A stretch of 64,000 nt of DNA from Cynocephalus volans (GCF_027409185.1 NC_084464.1:44119095-44183094); one strand, 5' to 3'. Shown: positions 11,767 through 23,391, counted from the first letter of the stretch. Numbers and translations are program-made. The notes: generated from the sequence alone by a model not told the origin.

Positions 11767-14015
11767 TCAGAGTCGGGCCTCGCCCAACCCCCCAGGCTTC
11801 TTCAGATAGTCACCACCACCCCGGCCATCAGTGGAGATTTCCCGGAAAACGGTGAGCATGGAGTGCCGGACTCTGTCAGCCAGAGCTGGGACGTCATCTG
11901 GTGTCAGCCCTTCTGTGGGTACAGGGGGTAACACCCGCACCTGACATTGCCCTGGGGCAGGGGGAGCATCATCAAGGCCTGTCCACCCAGGTCTATGCCC
12001 AGGTGGGGCCCACCTTCTGAGCAGTCCTGCTACTCTTCTCCTTAATCATTCAATTCTCTTTGCACAACCTTGGACAACCACCCCTCTGCTTGCCAGCTGC
12101 CACCTGTTCTCTGAAGCCCTCCTGTACAAAGCCTTCCCCCAACCCCAGTCCAGACACCTCCTAAGCACTCTTCCAGCCCCCACTGTCTGGGTTTATCATT
12201 TACTGCAAAGTGTTATTCATTACAGCTTTGCAAACACAGGTCTTATCTTTCCTGCTAGATAGCAAGCAACAGCCCCTCTTGGAGAGACCAAGTGTTACCC
12301 ATCTAGCAGGGTATGGTGGGTACTTAATACTTATTGACCCCTTGATATGGGGTCAGACTAGATGACTTTGTGAACACCCCACAGCTCTGACACTGAATGA
12401 TCCCTCTGCCTCACAGTGACATCCTCCCAGACTCTCTTATGGCCTTTCTGGCCACACCCTACCTCAGACCTGCTCAGAACCCTCACCAGAGGTGAAGCGG
12501 CGCTCCTTCTTGCAATAGAAGTCTTGATAGGAGGACATGACTATGGGGACAATGGGAACCTGGGGAAGGGGTAAAATGGATCAGTCCACAGCTCCCTTCT
12601 GAGACCCCCACAACAAGCCTCTGCCCAGAGAGGAAGGAATGGTGGCAGGCAGGGACTGAGCAGCAGAAGGGAAGCAGTAATCACCTGGGCCTGCACTGCA
12701 AGATGGAAGGCTCCACGTTTGAAGGGCAGCATGGAGCCATTGTGGTTTCTTGTTCCTTCGGGAAAAACCCAGACTCTCACCTGGGAGAGAAAGAGTCAAG
12801 GAAGATAAACACATATGGAGGAGTCAGAGTGGGTACAATGCTGTAATGGGACCTCTAAGGCCCACTGGCCCTACATATCAGTTTTATTTACAAATATCCT
12901 ACTCCCCTGCCCTCTAAGCCCCCATTTCTCCAGGATGACTCACGTCCTGGGTGAGCAGGGTCTGGGCAACCTCAGACATGACACTGATGGCATCCCCTGT
13001 GCGCTTCCGGTCGATGAAGATGACTCCTGCCAGCCAGCAGGCGAGCCCAGCAGAGCCAGCCCACAGTAGCTCACGCTTGGCAATGGGCACACAGCGGCCT
13101 GGCAGTACTTCCATCATCCCTTGGGCAGAGGCGGGGGTGGAGTGAAGATCAGGGTGGAAGCAGAGTGTCACAGCAGGTAGCCCACCTCACCCAGGCCATC
13201 ACCCACACTAGCAGGAACTGGAGATAAAGGAGGGGACTGGGAAGGGGGAGCCCCGAGTGAAGGAAAGGGTGACTAAAGGTATATGTACCGTGCTTATGAG
13301 GGCAGCCCTACTGTAGGGAAAGAAGGTCTGAGGAGGGACGGTGAAGAGTAACATCCCAGAGGAGGGGGAGTTGAGGATCTCTAGGGGACGAGATTCTGGG
13401 AAAGGCTCTAGGAGAGAAGGCATGGTTCAGGGAGATGTGTCTTGTAATGGGGCCTCACCAAGCAGGTCAAGGGAGCTCTGGTGGTTGGAGACAACGACAT
13501 AGGGCTGTGAGGGAGGGAAGTGGTGAGCCCCTCGCACCTCCACTCGGATTCCGTACAGGTATTTGATGTGGAGCAGCATTAGACGCAAGATCCTGTGGGG
13601 TCATGGCAAGGGGTCCAATGGGATCCACTGATGTCCTCCTGCATGCCTTAGCTACCCCCACCCTTTGGTCTTTCTGGCTAACTTTGCAGTCCTCTTCCTC
13701 TTCCCTGTCTCTGGGCTCTCAGTCCCTTCTACACACATTGTACCCCATCCCCCCACATCCACTACTCACTTCTCACCCTTAGGTTCCCTCATCACCCACC
13801 ACCCCTGCCCCTCACTTCATGTTCTCAACGTTGCGTCCTCGCACAGCACACACAGGAATGGCGAGTACAGCCAGGAAGAGGATCCAGCCATTGTAGAAGG
13901 CCATCTTGAAGAAGTACTTGGCACTGGGGCTGCAGAACCACAGTGTGGGCAGCAGGAAGAGCAGCAACAGTAAGAGCAGCAGCAGCACCGTCCATGCCCC
14001 GGGCCACAGCTCCAT
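11767..14015 (-). CDS. AGPAT1: AGPAT1, 1-acylglycerol-3-phosphate O-acyltransferase (LPAAT-alpha)
   Basis: Six coding exons, 5' to 3': 14015-13816, 13592-13459, 13119-12944, 12780-12685, 12559-12487, 11951-11767; 287 aa. It converts lysophosphatidic acid plus acyl-CoA to phosphatidic acid in the ER membrane, the second acylation of glycerolipid synthesis. Visible: hydrophobic N-terminal anchor ([17 protein letters not shown]); the catalytic NHx4D box as NHQSSLD; motif [13 protein letters not shown]; motif III FPEGTR; motif IV VPIVPIV; and a second hydrophobic stretch [18 protein letters not shown]. The body is nearly identical to human AGPAT1 (283 aa). The C-terminus differs: after KKPGG it reads on as LGEARL before TGA, where human ends in glycines. 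The start codon lies 9 nt inside an exon whose acceptor is at about 14025, so the 5' UTR is spliced. Confidence 0.97.
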
Positions 14016-14343
14016 TCTGGTCACCTGCAGGGAATGGGGCAAGGGAGAGTCAGCCTGGTTTCCAGAGGGGAGCAGGGTGGGCAAGACACAGAAGGCCGGG
14101 CTGCTGCAGGTGTTATGAGGACAAGGGCCAAAGATACAGGGTGGGGGCAGGGCTCCTGTTCAAACCTTCTCAAGAATCCTCTCTAGGATGGGGGTGGTGG
14201 GGTTAGGGAGCTCTCCCACCCCTCTCCCTGAAGGCTCAGATATATTCAGACAGACAACAGACATGAGACATGGATAACCACAACTCACAGATACATGATA
14301 ATAAAATAACAATACTAATGATAGTGAAGGTCTTATGGTCTCT

Positions 14344-14668
14344 ACCTGCGCTGTGTAATACAGTAGCCACCAGCCACATGTGGCTACTGAGCACTTGAAA
14401 CGTGGCTAGTCTGAATTGAGATGTACTGGAAATATAAAATACACATCATATTTAAAAGACTTTGAAAAACAGAATGTAAAATATTCCATTAATCTTTTAT
14501 ATTGATTACATGTGAAATTATAATCTTTGGCATATATTGGGTTCAGTAAAGTATTATTATTAAAATTAATTTCATTCTTTCTTTTTAGCTTTTTTAATGT
14601 GGCTACCAGATGACTAAAAATTACATATGTGGCTTACATTATATTTCTGTCGGACGGCACTGGTCTAT
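14344..14668. mobile_element. Non-autonomous hAT-type DNA transposon relic
   Basis: The left end has the phrases CAGTAGCCACCAGCCACATG and GGCTACTGAGCACTTGAAA. The right end carries the inverted counterpart (ATGTGGCTACCAGATG, then a degraded GGACGGCACTGG). This layout is typical of old hAT MITE-like elements of mammals. The exact family name is not asserted. Confidence 0.6.
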
Positions 14669-14689
14669 ACATTATGTTAAGCCCTTAAA

Positions 14690-14830
14690 CATGAGCCACA
14701 CAATAATCTATAACGTACTATTATTATTTACATTTTATAGAAAATAGGTACAGAGAGGTTAAATAACTTACCTGAGGTCATACAGCTCCTAAGCAGTAGT
14801 TTCTAGATTAAACCTAAGCAGCCTGTGTTC
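14690..14830 (-). mobile_element. MIR SINE relic
   Basis: Antisense MIR core: the run around ACAGAGAGGTTAAATAACTT and GGTCATACAGCTCC is the usual MIR phrase. Inside AGPAT1 5' intronic sequence. Confidence 0.65.
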
Positions 14831-14991
14831 CTAAGTACTCAGTTACGCTGGCACCTGTATGTATATATACATACACGTACCCAGCAGACAATAGTGTAAT
14901 GACAAAACACCCACAGACATACACCCAACGGCTGAATGGCAAGAATAAAGGCTCATGTCACTAATGCAGACACACACAGCCACACAAAGAA

Positions 14992-14992
14992 T

Positions 14993-15054
<62 letters not shown>
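14992..15054. repeat. (CA)n microsatellite
   Basis: About 30 uninterrupted CA units. It generates the cysteine/valine repeat frames seen on the other strand, which are not genes. Confidence 0.98.
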
Positions 15055-15056
<2 letters not shown>

Positions 15057-15649
15057 TATACTATCACACCCAGTGACAGATAAAGGAATGTAAATGCATA
15101 ACCTAGAAAAATCCCTCTCCACACAGGCGAACTTCCCCATTCTTAGATAAACCCATGGACATATGCAGAGTAGATACATACACCAATCCTGCCTCCATAA
15201 ACAGGCAAACAAAATCCCACTATCCCCTTCCCTTTCTTCTAGTGACACAGGAGGCAATTTGGACAGGCAGGTACAGTGCGTAAGGCCTCACCAAGTGAAA
15301 ACAGGAGGGCAGAAAGTGTAAGGGACATCACACCACCTTCCCTGGGAGAGGAAAGGGCTCAAGAGGAAGAGGTGCAGGCACATAGAACCTGTCTTCTAGG
15401 TTCTTCCTCCTTCCTCCATTCTGTCCCACTGCTGGGGGTAGGGTCACAATTCACAAGAAGGGTGTTCAGGCAAATACCTGTCACTCCCATGGAGGCCACG
15501 GGCACTTCCTTCCCATGACAGGAAAGGCTGTGCTCAAAGGTAAGCCCATTGCCAAGTGTGAAGGTAACAGGCAATGGAGGAAACAGGAGACACTGCCAGC
15601 TTGAAAACAGTAGGCTTTCTGAGCTGCTCCATCCTACTGCCCCTGAAAG

Positions 15650-16020
15650 TTGAGACCAGCATCGCTTCTCCCTGGACTATTTGCAGTAGGCTCCTAACTC
15701 TTTCCCTCCAATCTTCTACATTGCAACCACAGAGATTTTTTTTTTTTTTTTTTTTTTGATAAGGGACGCCACAGAGATTTTTCTGTAACGCAAACTTGAG
15801 CATCTCCCTGTCTTGCCTCAAGGCCTTTCCTCACAAGTTGACTTCTTACATCTTCATCAACATTCCCACAAAAGCCTCCAGTCAAACTGGTTTACTTCAG
15901 TTCCTCAGAGACACTATGACCTTTCATGCTTCTGCACCTTGAACACGCTGTTCCCTTTGGCTGCAATGCCCTTCTGCCTCTTCTCCTCCCTCACACAGCT
16001 CAGTGTCACCTTCTGAGGTC
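15650..16020 (-). mobile_element. L2 LINE fragments, antisense, with a poly(T) insertion
   Basis: Phrases such as CTGGACTATTTGCAGTAGGCTCC and, after a T-run at about 15735-15757, CTCAAGGCCTTTCCTCAC and TCACCTTCTGAGGTCTTCC match the usual antisense L2 3' region. The T-run suggests a small retroposon tail inserted in it. Confidence 0.55.
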
Positions 16021-16068
16021 TTCCTGAGCCCCTCCAGGCCTGTATTTCCATTATATTTTCATCTTGAT

Positions 16069-16214
16069 CAGTGGTTCTCAAGGTGTTGAAATGCAAATTC
16101 TTGGACCTAACACCAAATCTACTGAATCTGAATTCTGGGCACTGGGCCCAGTGATGTGTAATTTAACAAGCCCTCCAGGTGAGTCTGATGTGCACTTGGG
16201 TTTGAGAACCACTG
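16069..16214. mobile_element. MER5-like hAT transposon relic
   Basis: Begins CAGTGGTTCTCAAGG and ends TTTGAGAACCACTG, the inverted terminal repeats of MER5-type elements. The flanks share ATCTT (16061-16065 and 16215-16219), consistent with a decayed 8-bp target duplication. Confidence 0.8.
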
Positions 16215-17989
16215 ATCTTAACACCACACTATGTGTAACTGCTCACTGGCATTTCAGTTTCCCTCCCTAGGCTGTAAGCAGATTGAGGACAGGGACACTG
16301 TCTTGTATCCAATGCCGGGACAGTAGGAGGTGAAACAGTCACACAATAAACATTTACTGAACAAATTATAAGGCTGTGTACACACCTACACGGCCACAGT
16401 TAAGGACAGAGATGGCTGTTCTGATCATGAATCAGCTACCCTCTCGAGGAATATTACCTACTAAAAAAATAGTCTCTGAGAATGTAATGAATACACCACA
16501 CCTAACAGTAACCTACTCTGAATATATACAAACAATACACAGCCATAATGAAGGCAGAGTGACAACAATCATGCAGATGTCATCTCAGACACCAGAGAAA
16601 CATACAGAATGGGATCAACATGTCACAGGGAAAAGATGCTGCTGTCATCAAATATGTGCCCACAATGCAAAGAGTGGGGATAGATAATGTCCATAAACAG
16701 AGCTGATGGGAGTTCACAGCAGGGCTGACCCTGTGTTCACTGCTGACCCATGCACTGAGTTCAAGGACACAGACTGTACACAGCCACTGAAGAGATAATG
16801 TGTGTGAAGAAACACAGGCCAGGGAGGTCAGCAAGGTAAGGTATGAGGGATGGTTCTTTGGGGACTTGGAACCCAGATACCTTCTCTAATAGTTGATATT
16901 AAGAGTGACCCTCTCTGGACCAGAAATGCTCAAGGATTTATAAACAAAATGGAGTGCCAAATAGATTAATGAGTATACATCTCACAAAATGTACTGAAAA
17001 TAAATTTATGAAATAAATAGTATGTGTAACCAGGAGCACACATACTATGGAGATGTCACATCAGTGTATCATGGGAAGGGGCAAGCACATGTGCAGTGTG
17101 AACCATGACTGGGAAAACACAAACAGGCCAATCCAATCACAATACGAGAGTGTGTGCTATTCAGCCAAGCCATGGGATCCCACACATACAGACATACTGC
17201 ATACAGCGAGACCATGGACAAAACAAGTGAGCCAAACAAAATAAAGCATATAATCTTTATATGCCAAAGTAAACATGCAAAAACATAAACGTGCAAGTAA
17301 CATGAAACCACATAACAGGTGCAATAAATGAAAACTCACACATATGCAGTACTCGAACATGTCAAAACTGGATGTGAGACAGGATACTGGATGTGAAACA
17401 TAGACAGAAGATATGAGAATGGACAATTCTGATGGAAAATAACATATCATTTCTCCACCGCTATGGACAGCATAGGGACAACCCAACTGCACATAAGCCA
17501 TTAAACATGTCAAAGGCACACAGACTCCACGTAGAAAACATGGCTTCCCACAAGGCATCTGTGTGTCAGTAAGGGTCTAGCAGTGTGGAAGGCCACTGAG
17601 AAATAAGAGGTCCTGTGCTAGATGGAAAGAGGTGACAGAGGGCATTCCCAGGATGCAAATTCTGCTGGCCTTCTCCCCTCAGGACCCCTCAAGAGTCATG
17701 TGGGGTCAAAGGACAGGAAAAGGAATTGGGGAAGGTATAGGAAATTCCTTTTCCAGGATTCCCTGTCCACGCCCCCAGTTCCAAAATCTCGGGGCTTCCA
17801 TCTCTCCTCCTTCCCATGCCTCTTCCATCCTTCCTCCCTCTCAGCCCCCCTCTCCTTTCCCCAGCAACCCTCTCCCCAGTCGGCCCTTATCTTCTTCCCA
17901 GTAACCCCCTCCCCAGTCGGCCCTCCCAGACCCAATCTCTCCCCATCCCCTCAACGTTCCTTTCTGCACCCTCCTCCCACCTCCTCCCA

Positions 17990-18480
17990 TCCCTTTCCCG
18001 CCCACACCTCAGTGGGGTGGGGGGCCTGGGGGGCTGGCCCCCTCCCCAGCCAGGCTGCGGCAGCGGTGGTGGCGGCTGGCTGTGTCTCTGTCTCTGTCGG
18101 GATGTCGGTGCCAGGGGGGCGACGGGGCTTGGGGGTGTCCTAGCCTCGGCCGATGGAAGGAAGGTGGGAGTGGGAGGTTGGGCCCATAGCGGTAGGAATG
18201 GTGGGGGGTTGTCCCCCCAGCACCCTCCCTCCCTCCCCGCTGTCTGTCTGAGGGCTGGGGCTGCTGGGGCCGCTATCTCCCCCCCGGCCCCGCTCCCCAC
18301 TGCCTGCTGGTTTCCGGGGCCGGCCAGGAAGTGGGGGGCGGTGACGGGCGGCCGGCTTTGCCAATCGCCTCCCCGAAACCCTGGCATCTCCTCCCCACAT
18401 CTACCAGTGTCCTCTTGCTAGCCCCGCCCCAGGAGAGCTCAGGGGGCTCTGCCTCTGTCTCCGCCCCTCTCGGCCTCCAG
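17990..18480. promoter_or_regulatory. GC-rich patch, candidate alternative AGPAT1 promoter/first exon
   Basis: A local GC- and CpG-enriched block (for example around 18290-18365) inside otherwise ordinary intronic DNA. AGPAT1 is known to have alternative untranslated first exons. No exon border is certain here, and the long frames across it on both strands are compositional. Confidence 0.35.
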
Positions 18481-19440
18481 CTGCATCTCTTTTTTCCTTC
18501 ACCCCCCTTCAGCACACATAGCTCTGGATCCCTTGGTGTTGCATTCTTCCTTCGGCATAGTGCTTCACCTTTCTCCATCGGTTCTCCTCTTACTGCCACT
18601 TTTACTTGGTCTTTTTCTGGTTTCTTCCTTTCTGCTTAACCCCAGTATCTGCTGCTTACTCCCCGCAACTCTTCTCAGACCTCTTTTCCTGTCCTCCATT
18701 CAACTCTAAACATTTATCAAGCATCTACCATGTGCCAAGCTGAGTTCACCTCTCCTTTTTTTCTCTCTAGGGCTCCTAGATGGACTCTGCCTATCCTGCA
18801 GCCCTCTGGTCTGGACTCTGCCCTTTGTCCGTCTACTACTTCCCAGCAGTCCAGCTCCCTCCTTCACCCACGCTCTCTGGCCTTTCTCCTGGTTCCTTTC
18901 CCTTCCATGCTTTTGCCTCAGTACATTTTCCTTCCTATCCCCTTCCTTCCTATCAGTATCCTTACTCAAGTTGAGACAACCCTTCCCCCCAACATAGAAT
19001 CTGGGTGGATCTTTTTTCCAATTGAAATTGGGCGTTAGGGGTTGCTTCCTAGAAAAAAAAAAAAAAAGTGAAGAAAGTGCTGATTCCTCTAGAATTGAGC
19101 ATGCCTACTTAATTTTGTAGCCATGTATATATATAGTTCTCCAGCCCCTGCTTCCCTCTTCCCCATAACTCCCGTTATCCTTTCACCAGAATTATGCCAT
19201 CACTCCTACCTCCTTGGTCTCCGCCTCCCCCTCTCAATACCTTCTTTCCTAAACCTCTTCAAGCCTCCTGAACCCTCACCTGCCCTGTCCACTACGCAAC
19301 TTTCAAATTCTCATCTTTCCTTACTCTTAAGACACATGGGGCCTTTTATCAAGGTGTTGCTTAATAGTTAAATCCTCAGCCTCTGTCTGCCTCCAACCCC
19401 CACACACCTTTGCCCTGCATGAATTTACACGACCCGGGGG
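18481..19440. other. Intronic stretch without recognised features
   Basis: Pyrimidine-rich, low-CpG sequence with short A and T runs (A-run at about 19052-19066). No conserved reading frame, RNA gene or young repeat was recognised. Confidence 0.5.
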
Positions 19441-20019
19441 AAGAGGATGTAAAAAACACTGGTAGTGGGAGGACTGTTACCTAGTTCTGCTCCTTGGGCC
19501 ACAGTGAGGGGCACTGACAGTAGAAAACGCCCAAGCTCTCAGGGGTCCAGCCGAGGAAGAAGACCCCAGTTCTGCTGGGAAAATTACAAGAAAGGGCGGG
19601 CCTAATTCCATTCTGCCTAGAGTGGGCCTGGCCCCTTCTGCACCCACTCACAAAGGAGTGGAGCCAGACCTTTTCATTTCAGCTCTTTAAGTTTAAAAAC
19701 AGAGTCGAGGTCCTCTGTTCTACTCTGAGTGTCACCTTAAAAAGGGAGTGGGTGTTTAGCTCAGTTCTTTCTTTGTAAATCACCTAAAGGGGCAGGCTGA
19801 GTCGTCCAGCCGAAGGAGTTGGGTTAACACCAGCGTCGCAGACAGATGTTCGCACCATCCAAACGTCGGGCTAATCCCAGTTCTGCTCTCTTCTCTAAGA
19901 GGGCCAGGCAGACCCAAGTTCTGCTCTCTACGTCACCCAAGGAGGCCGGAGCCATTTTGAACCCTGAGACCCTAGTATTCGCCCCCTTTTACTAGCTCTT
20001 CTCGGTCTTTTCCGATCTC

Positions 20020-20703
20020 ACCCAATCAGGGGCCAAAAAAACGGGCCAATCAGCCGAGAGATTCCACAGCCAAAGGACCCGGATGAAGCCGAGCCGAGAC
20101 CTTTGAACTGCAAGCTTCTCGAATTGTAGAGCAGTCACCATGGCGACAAGACAGCGGCGAAAGGGTGAGGCCGGAGAAAGCTCAACCTTCATAGGATTGG
20201 TCCACCCCATCCCGCCTCGAGCCGCGCAGGCGCATTTTACCTAACCGCCATTTTCTGTCGAGTTCTAGCCAATCACTTGCTTTGGAGTCATAAGCTCCAA
20301 AGTCCAACAGGAATTTGGACATTCTCTGGAAGAGGGAGTGAAGGAAAGACAGGGGTTTATAGTGGGTGAGGTCTATGTAGTCTCGAACCAATTGCTTTTG
20401 GCATTTGGTTATGACTGGCAGCTACTCAGACGAATAAAGCCCTCCCTGGCCGGAAAGCAGGGCCAGGGCCTGGTATAGCGAGTTGTTACCAATCCCTTGA
20501 TTTTGCATACTGCCTGCGACCGTCTCAGCCAATAGTTATTGTGCAAGGGCAGGACTGCACAAGCCTTTTGCCGCTCCCACCTTTTGGACCAATCCTTTCT
20601 TTCGAAACCTGTATAATTGGCAAGCCATCAGACCAATAGTGATTAGAGAACCTTGAAGCCTGCCCAACGATCGTGAGCAGGAGGCGGTTTCTTGTTTGTT
20701 GGG

Positions 20704-20748
<45 letters not shown>

Positions 20749-20788
20749 GGGAGACTGAGGGGTGCGCGGGGGCGAAATAGAACCGGCC
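20020..20788. promoter_or_regulatory. AGPAT1/RNF5 divergent promoter with CCAAT cluster
   Basis: CCAAT boxes, direct or inverted, lie at 20022, 20046, 20196 (inverted), 20269, 20397, 20489, 20529, 20589, 20616 (inverted) and 20633. A YY1-like CGCCATTTT is at 20245-20253. No TATA box was seen. The block sits upstream of the RNF5 start codon and, by synteny, at the AGPAT1 transcription start. This suggests a bidirectional NF-Y-type housekeeping promoter. The function is inferred. Confidence 0.6.
20705..20745. repeat. (GT)n microsatellite in the RNF5 promoter/5' UTR
   Basis: About 20 GT units, ending roughly 45 bp upstream of the RNF5 start codon. This is a potentially length-variable tract right at the promoter. 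Confidence 0.97.
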
Positions 20789-22549
20789 ATGGCAGCAGCC
20801 GAGGAGGAGGACGGGGGCCCCGAAGGGCCAAACCGCGAGCGTAGCGGGGCGGGCGCGACCTTCGAATGTAATATATGTTTGGAAACTGCTCGGGAAGCTG
20901 TGGTCAGTGTGTGTGGCCACCTGTATTGGTGAGATTCGGGGAGAGGGGCGGAAGGCGATGGGGCTCACCTCTATACTGTGGACGCTGGGAGCGGGGAACT
21001 ATACAATCATACAGATAATTGGAGGGCACATCCCCACTGGTGAGGCCCGAGGAGGTTGGGCAGGGAGTGGGGGAACACCACACATCTGTACAGCTGAGAC
21101 CCGAGCCACCTGACCCCAGGGAAATGAGGGTTCTAAAGCTGTACAAATGGAAACGGATGAGACTCAAAGGTTAGGGGAGACACGCATCAGTTAATTGAGA
21201 GGGACCCAGGAATATGGGATCCCATTCATGTGAGATCTGGGAAGTGGGTGATATGACAAACCTGGGGATGGGGCACTGTTGAGGGGCAAACTTGAGAGAT
21301 TAAAAGGTCATGGAGATAGGGACTTTATTGAGCCTGGAATTGAGAGGAAAAGGAGTAATGGGGGAATGTTTTAGTCAAGGGGGGTTGGTTTGGAGTGTTG
21401 GGGGCAAATGGGGTGGGGGCTGAAAGAGGAGTCCTGGAAAGGGGTGGGTTGAAGAGAATTGGCAACAAGTTGAAAGGCAGAGAAGGGAGAGGATGAGAGT
21501 GTGTGTGTGTGTGTGGTGGGACAGGAGAGAGGAGAGGGTTGAGCATGTGGAGGATGGATGGAGCTTTAGGCGTTAGAAGATCAGATAAGCAGGAAGGCCA
21601 AGTTGGCTGGCATGGTAGAGGTTGTGGAAAATATTTTAAAAACCCAGCAAGTAATACCTGGGAAGAGGGGTGAGATGGGATCTGTGATGTCTGGGGTTTA
21701 TGTGTCTCTTTTCTGTAGCTAGTTTGACCTTTTTTCTTCCCCCCCACCCCCCATCCAGTTGGCCCTGTCTTCATCAGGTGCGTACTCAGAGGAGAAGAGG
21801 GAAATGGGGAGGTCTAAGGAGCTGGAAGACCCTCCTGGGTACTGGAAACCACTTCATTTTTTTCTCTCCAGTGGCTGGAGACACGGCCGGAGCGGCAAGA
21901 GTGCCCAGTGTGTAAAGCTGGGATCAGCAGAGAGAATGTTGTCCCACTTTATGGACGAGGGAGCCAGAAGCCCCAGGATCCCAGGTTAGAGACTGGAGGT
22001 GGTGTGGAGGGAAGGTTGAAGGCTAGTGCCCTGGGAAGAGGGTGTGGAGGAGGAGAGGAGAAAATTCCCTGTTTGATGTTCTCTCTCCTATTCCTCAGAT
22101 TGAAAACTCCACCCCGCCCTCAGGGCCAGCGACCAGCTCCAGAGAGCAGAGGGGTGAGTCTTCTTGTCCAATTCTGTCTTTTCCTTGCCAAAGATTTGCC
22201 TGATTCCCCTCTGACTTTTTCTGCCTCCCTAGGGATTCCAGCCGTTTGGTGATACTGGGGGCTTTCACTTCTCATTTGGTGTTGGTGCTTTTCCCTTTGG
22301 CTTTTTCACCACCGTCTTCAATACCCATGAGCCTTTCCGCCGGGGTACAGGTAAGAGTCACATTCGGCTCCTAGTAGGGATCCCTCTCAATATCTTGGGC
22401 CCCCTCCTGGCCTAGGAGTATATGCTTCTGCAGCTTTCCTCTCTCCCACAGGTGTGGATCTGGGACAGGGTCACCCGGCCTCCAGCTGGCAGGATTCCCT
22501 CTTCCTTTTTCTCGCCATCTTCTTCTTTTTCTGGCTGCTCAGTATTTGA
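20789..22549 (+). CDS. RNF5: RNF5 (RMA1), membrane-anchored E3 ubiquitin ligase
   Basis: Six exons: 20789-20928, 21759-21777, 21872-21984, 22099-22153, 22233-22350, 22452-22549; 180 aa, the same length as human and almost identical. RNF5 is an ER- and outer-mitochondrial-membrane RING ligase acting in ER-associated degradation and in turnover of innate-immune adaptors such as STING and MAVS. Visible: C3HC4 RING from CNICLETA through VCGHLYC and CLHQW to CPVCKAG (about 27-68); a proline/arginine-rich linker; and two C-terminal hydrophobic segments ([19 protein letters not shown] and [14 protein letters not shown]) that form the membrane anchor. The second exon is only 19 nt and supplies RING residues between the Cys split across exons 1 and 2 and TrpLeu. 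The start is in good Kozak context, just downstream of the (GT)n tract. Assignment is firm. Confidence 0.98.
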
Positions 22550-23040
22550 GCTGTGTCTCCCTCCTGCCCACCTCCAGCTAGAGGAGAATCAGTATTGGGG
22601 GTCCTTGCTGACCCTTCCTTACTCCTGGATCCTCCTGACCCCACCATTTCTGTTGGCTAAGGCTAACCCTGGCCACTCTCCAGGAGGGTGTGGGGAGGAG
22701 GAGTGACATCTGTGCATAAAATGGGAGAGCTTTCTGCTCTGAACTACCTGCTCAGTAGCACAGTAACTCCCAGCCCCAGGGGAGGAGGACAGACTGAAGA
22801 GATTGTCTGTTTCTCCTCTCTTCTAATCCTTTGCTTTCCCCCAGATTTCTTGATTTGATGTTGAAAGGTGGGCAAGTCTTTCTCTGACTCTCCCCCACTT
22901 CCCCTCTTGTTGATTTAATTTAATTGTTTTCTTCCCAGTGCCTAAGTGTCTAATATGGGTTCTGACTCTAAGTGCTTACCTCATTCCCCGCCCCCCCCAC
23001 TACCTCCTTTATTTCAAATTCAATAAAAAAGGTGAAATGT
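22550..23040 (+). other. RNF5: RNF5 3' untranslated region
   Basis: Non-coding sequence to AATAAA at 23022-23027. The AGER 3' end approaches from the other strand within about 200 bp, so the two genes are tail to tail. Confidence 0.75.
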
Positions 23041-23229
23041 GTTGATGGGAACTCTTCCCAGGTTCTTTCTTCCCTCCTTCCTTCCAGGACAGGAGCATAT
23101 CCTTCCCAACTTGAATAGATGTTTGGTGTGGTGTGGGAAAGCGTGGGGGTGAGCCCCTCTCCTCAGGGCTCCTGAGGGTGCAGGGGTGAGGTGGTCTCAC
23201 ACACACACGAATTCACATGGGTGATATTT

Positions 23230-23391
23230 GTCAAGTGTTTACTCATTCTGTTTGTGGGGGGCTCTGGTTATGGAAGAAGGTTTGGTGAAGTGGGGTGGAG
23301 ATTGTTCAGAGGAGAGCTGGTCTTGGTCCAGAACAGTTCAAAGGAAAAAGAAAAGGAAGCTGATGGACGATGGGGTCTGTCTGTGGGCCCC
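23230..23391 (-). other. AGER: AGER 3' untranslated region (short)
   Basis: About 150 bp downstream of the stop. The best poly(A) hexamer on this strand is the variant AGTAAA (complement at 23238-23243); no canonical AATAAA is present before the RNF5 3' end. The end is inferred. Confidence 0.5.

Larger units (their letters stand above)
14025..20400 (-). other. AGPAT1: AGPAT1 5' untranslated region/introns (no coding sequence seen)
   Basis: Between the first coding exon of AGPAT1 and RNF5 lie about 6.4 kb with no conserved coding sequence. In human the AGPAT1 transcription start is a few hundred bases from that of RNF5, so this is read as the AGPAT1 5' intron(s). It contains an hAT-like element, a MIR, a (CA)n, L2 pieces, a MER5-like element and a GC-rich patch at about 17990-18480 that could hold an alternative first exon. 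Exon borders cannot be fixed from sequence alone. Confidence 0.55.

Noticed and set aside
14843-15257. Cys/Val-repeat frames on the minus strand
   Set aside because: Translation of the (CA)n microsatellite, not a gene.
17622-18421. Overlapping 170-200-codon frames on both strands
   Set aside because: GC-rich low-complexity sequence in the AGPAT1 5' intron; no conserved motif and no splice context.
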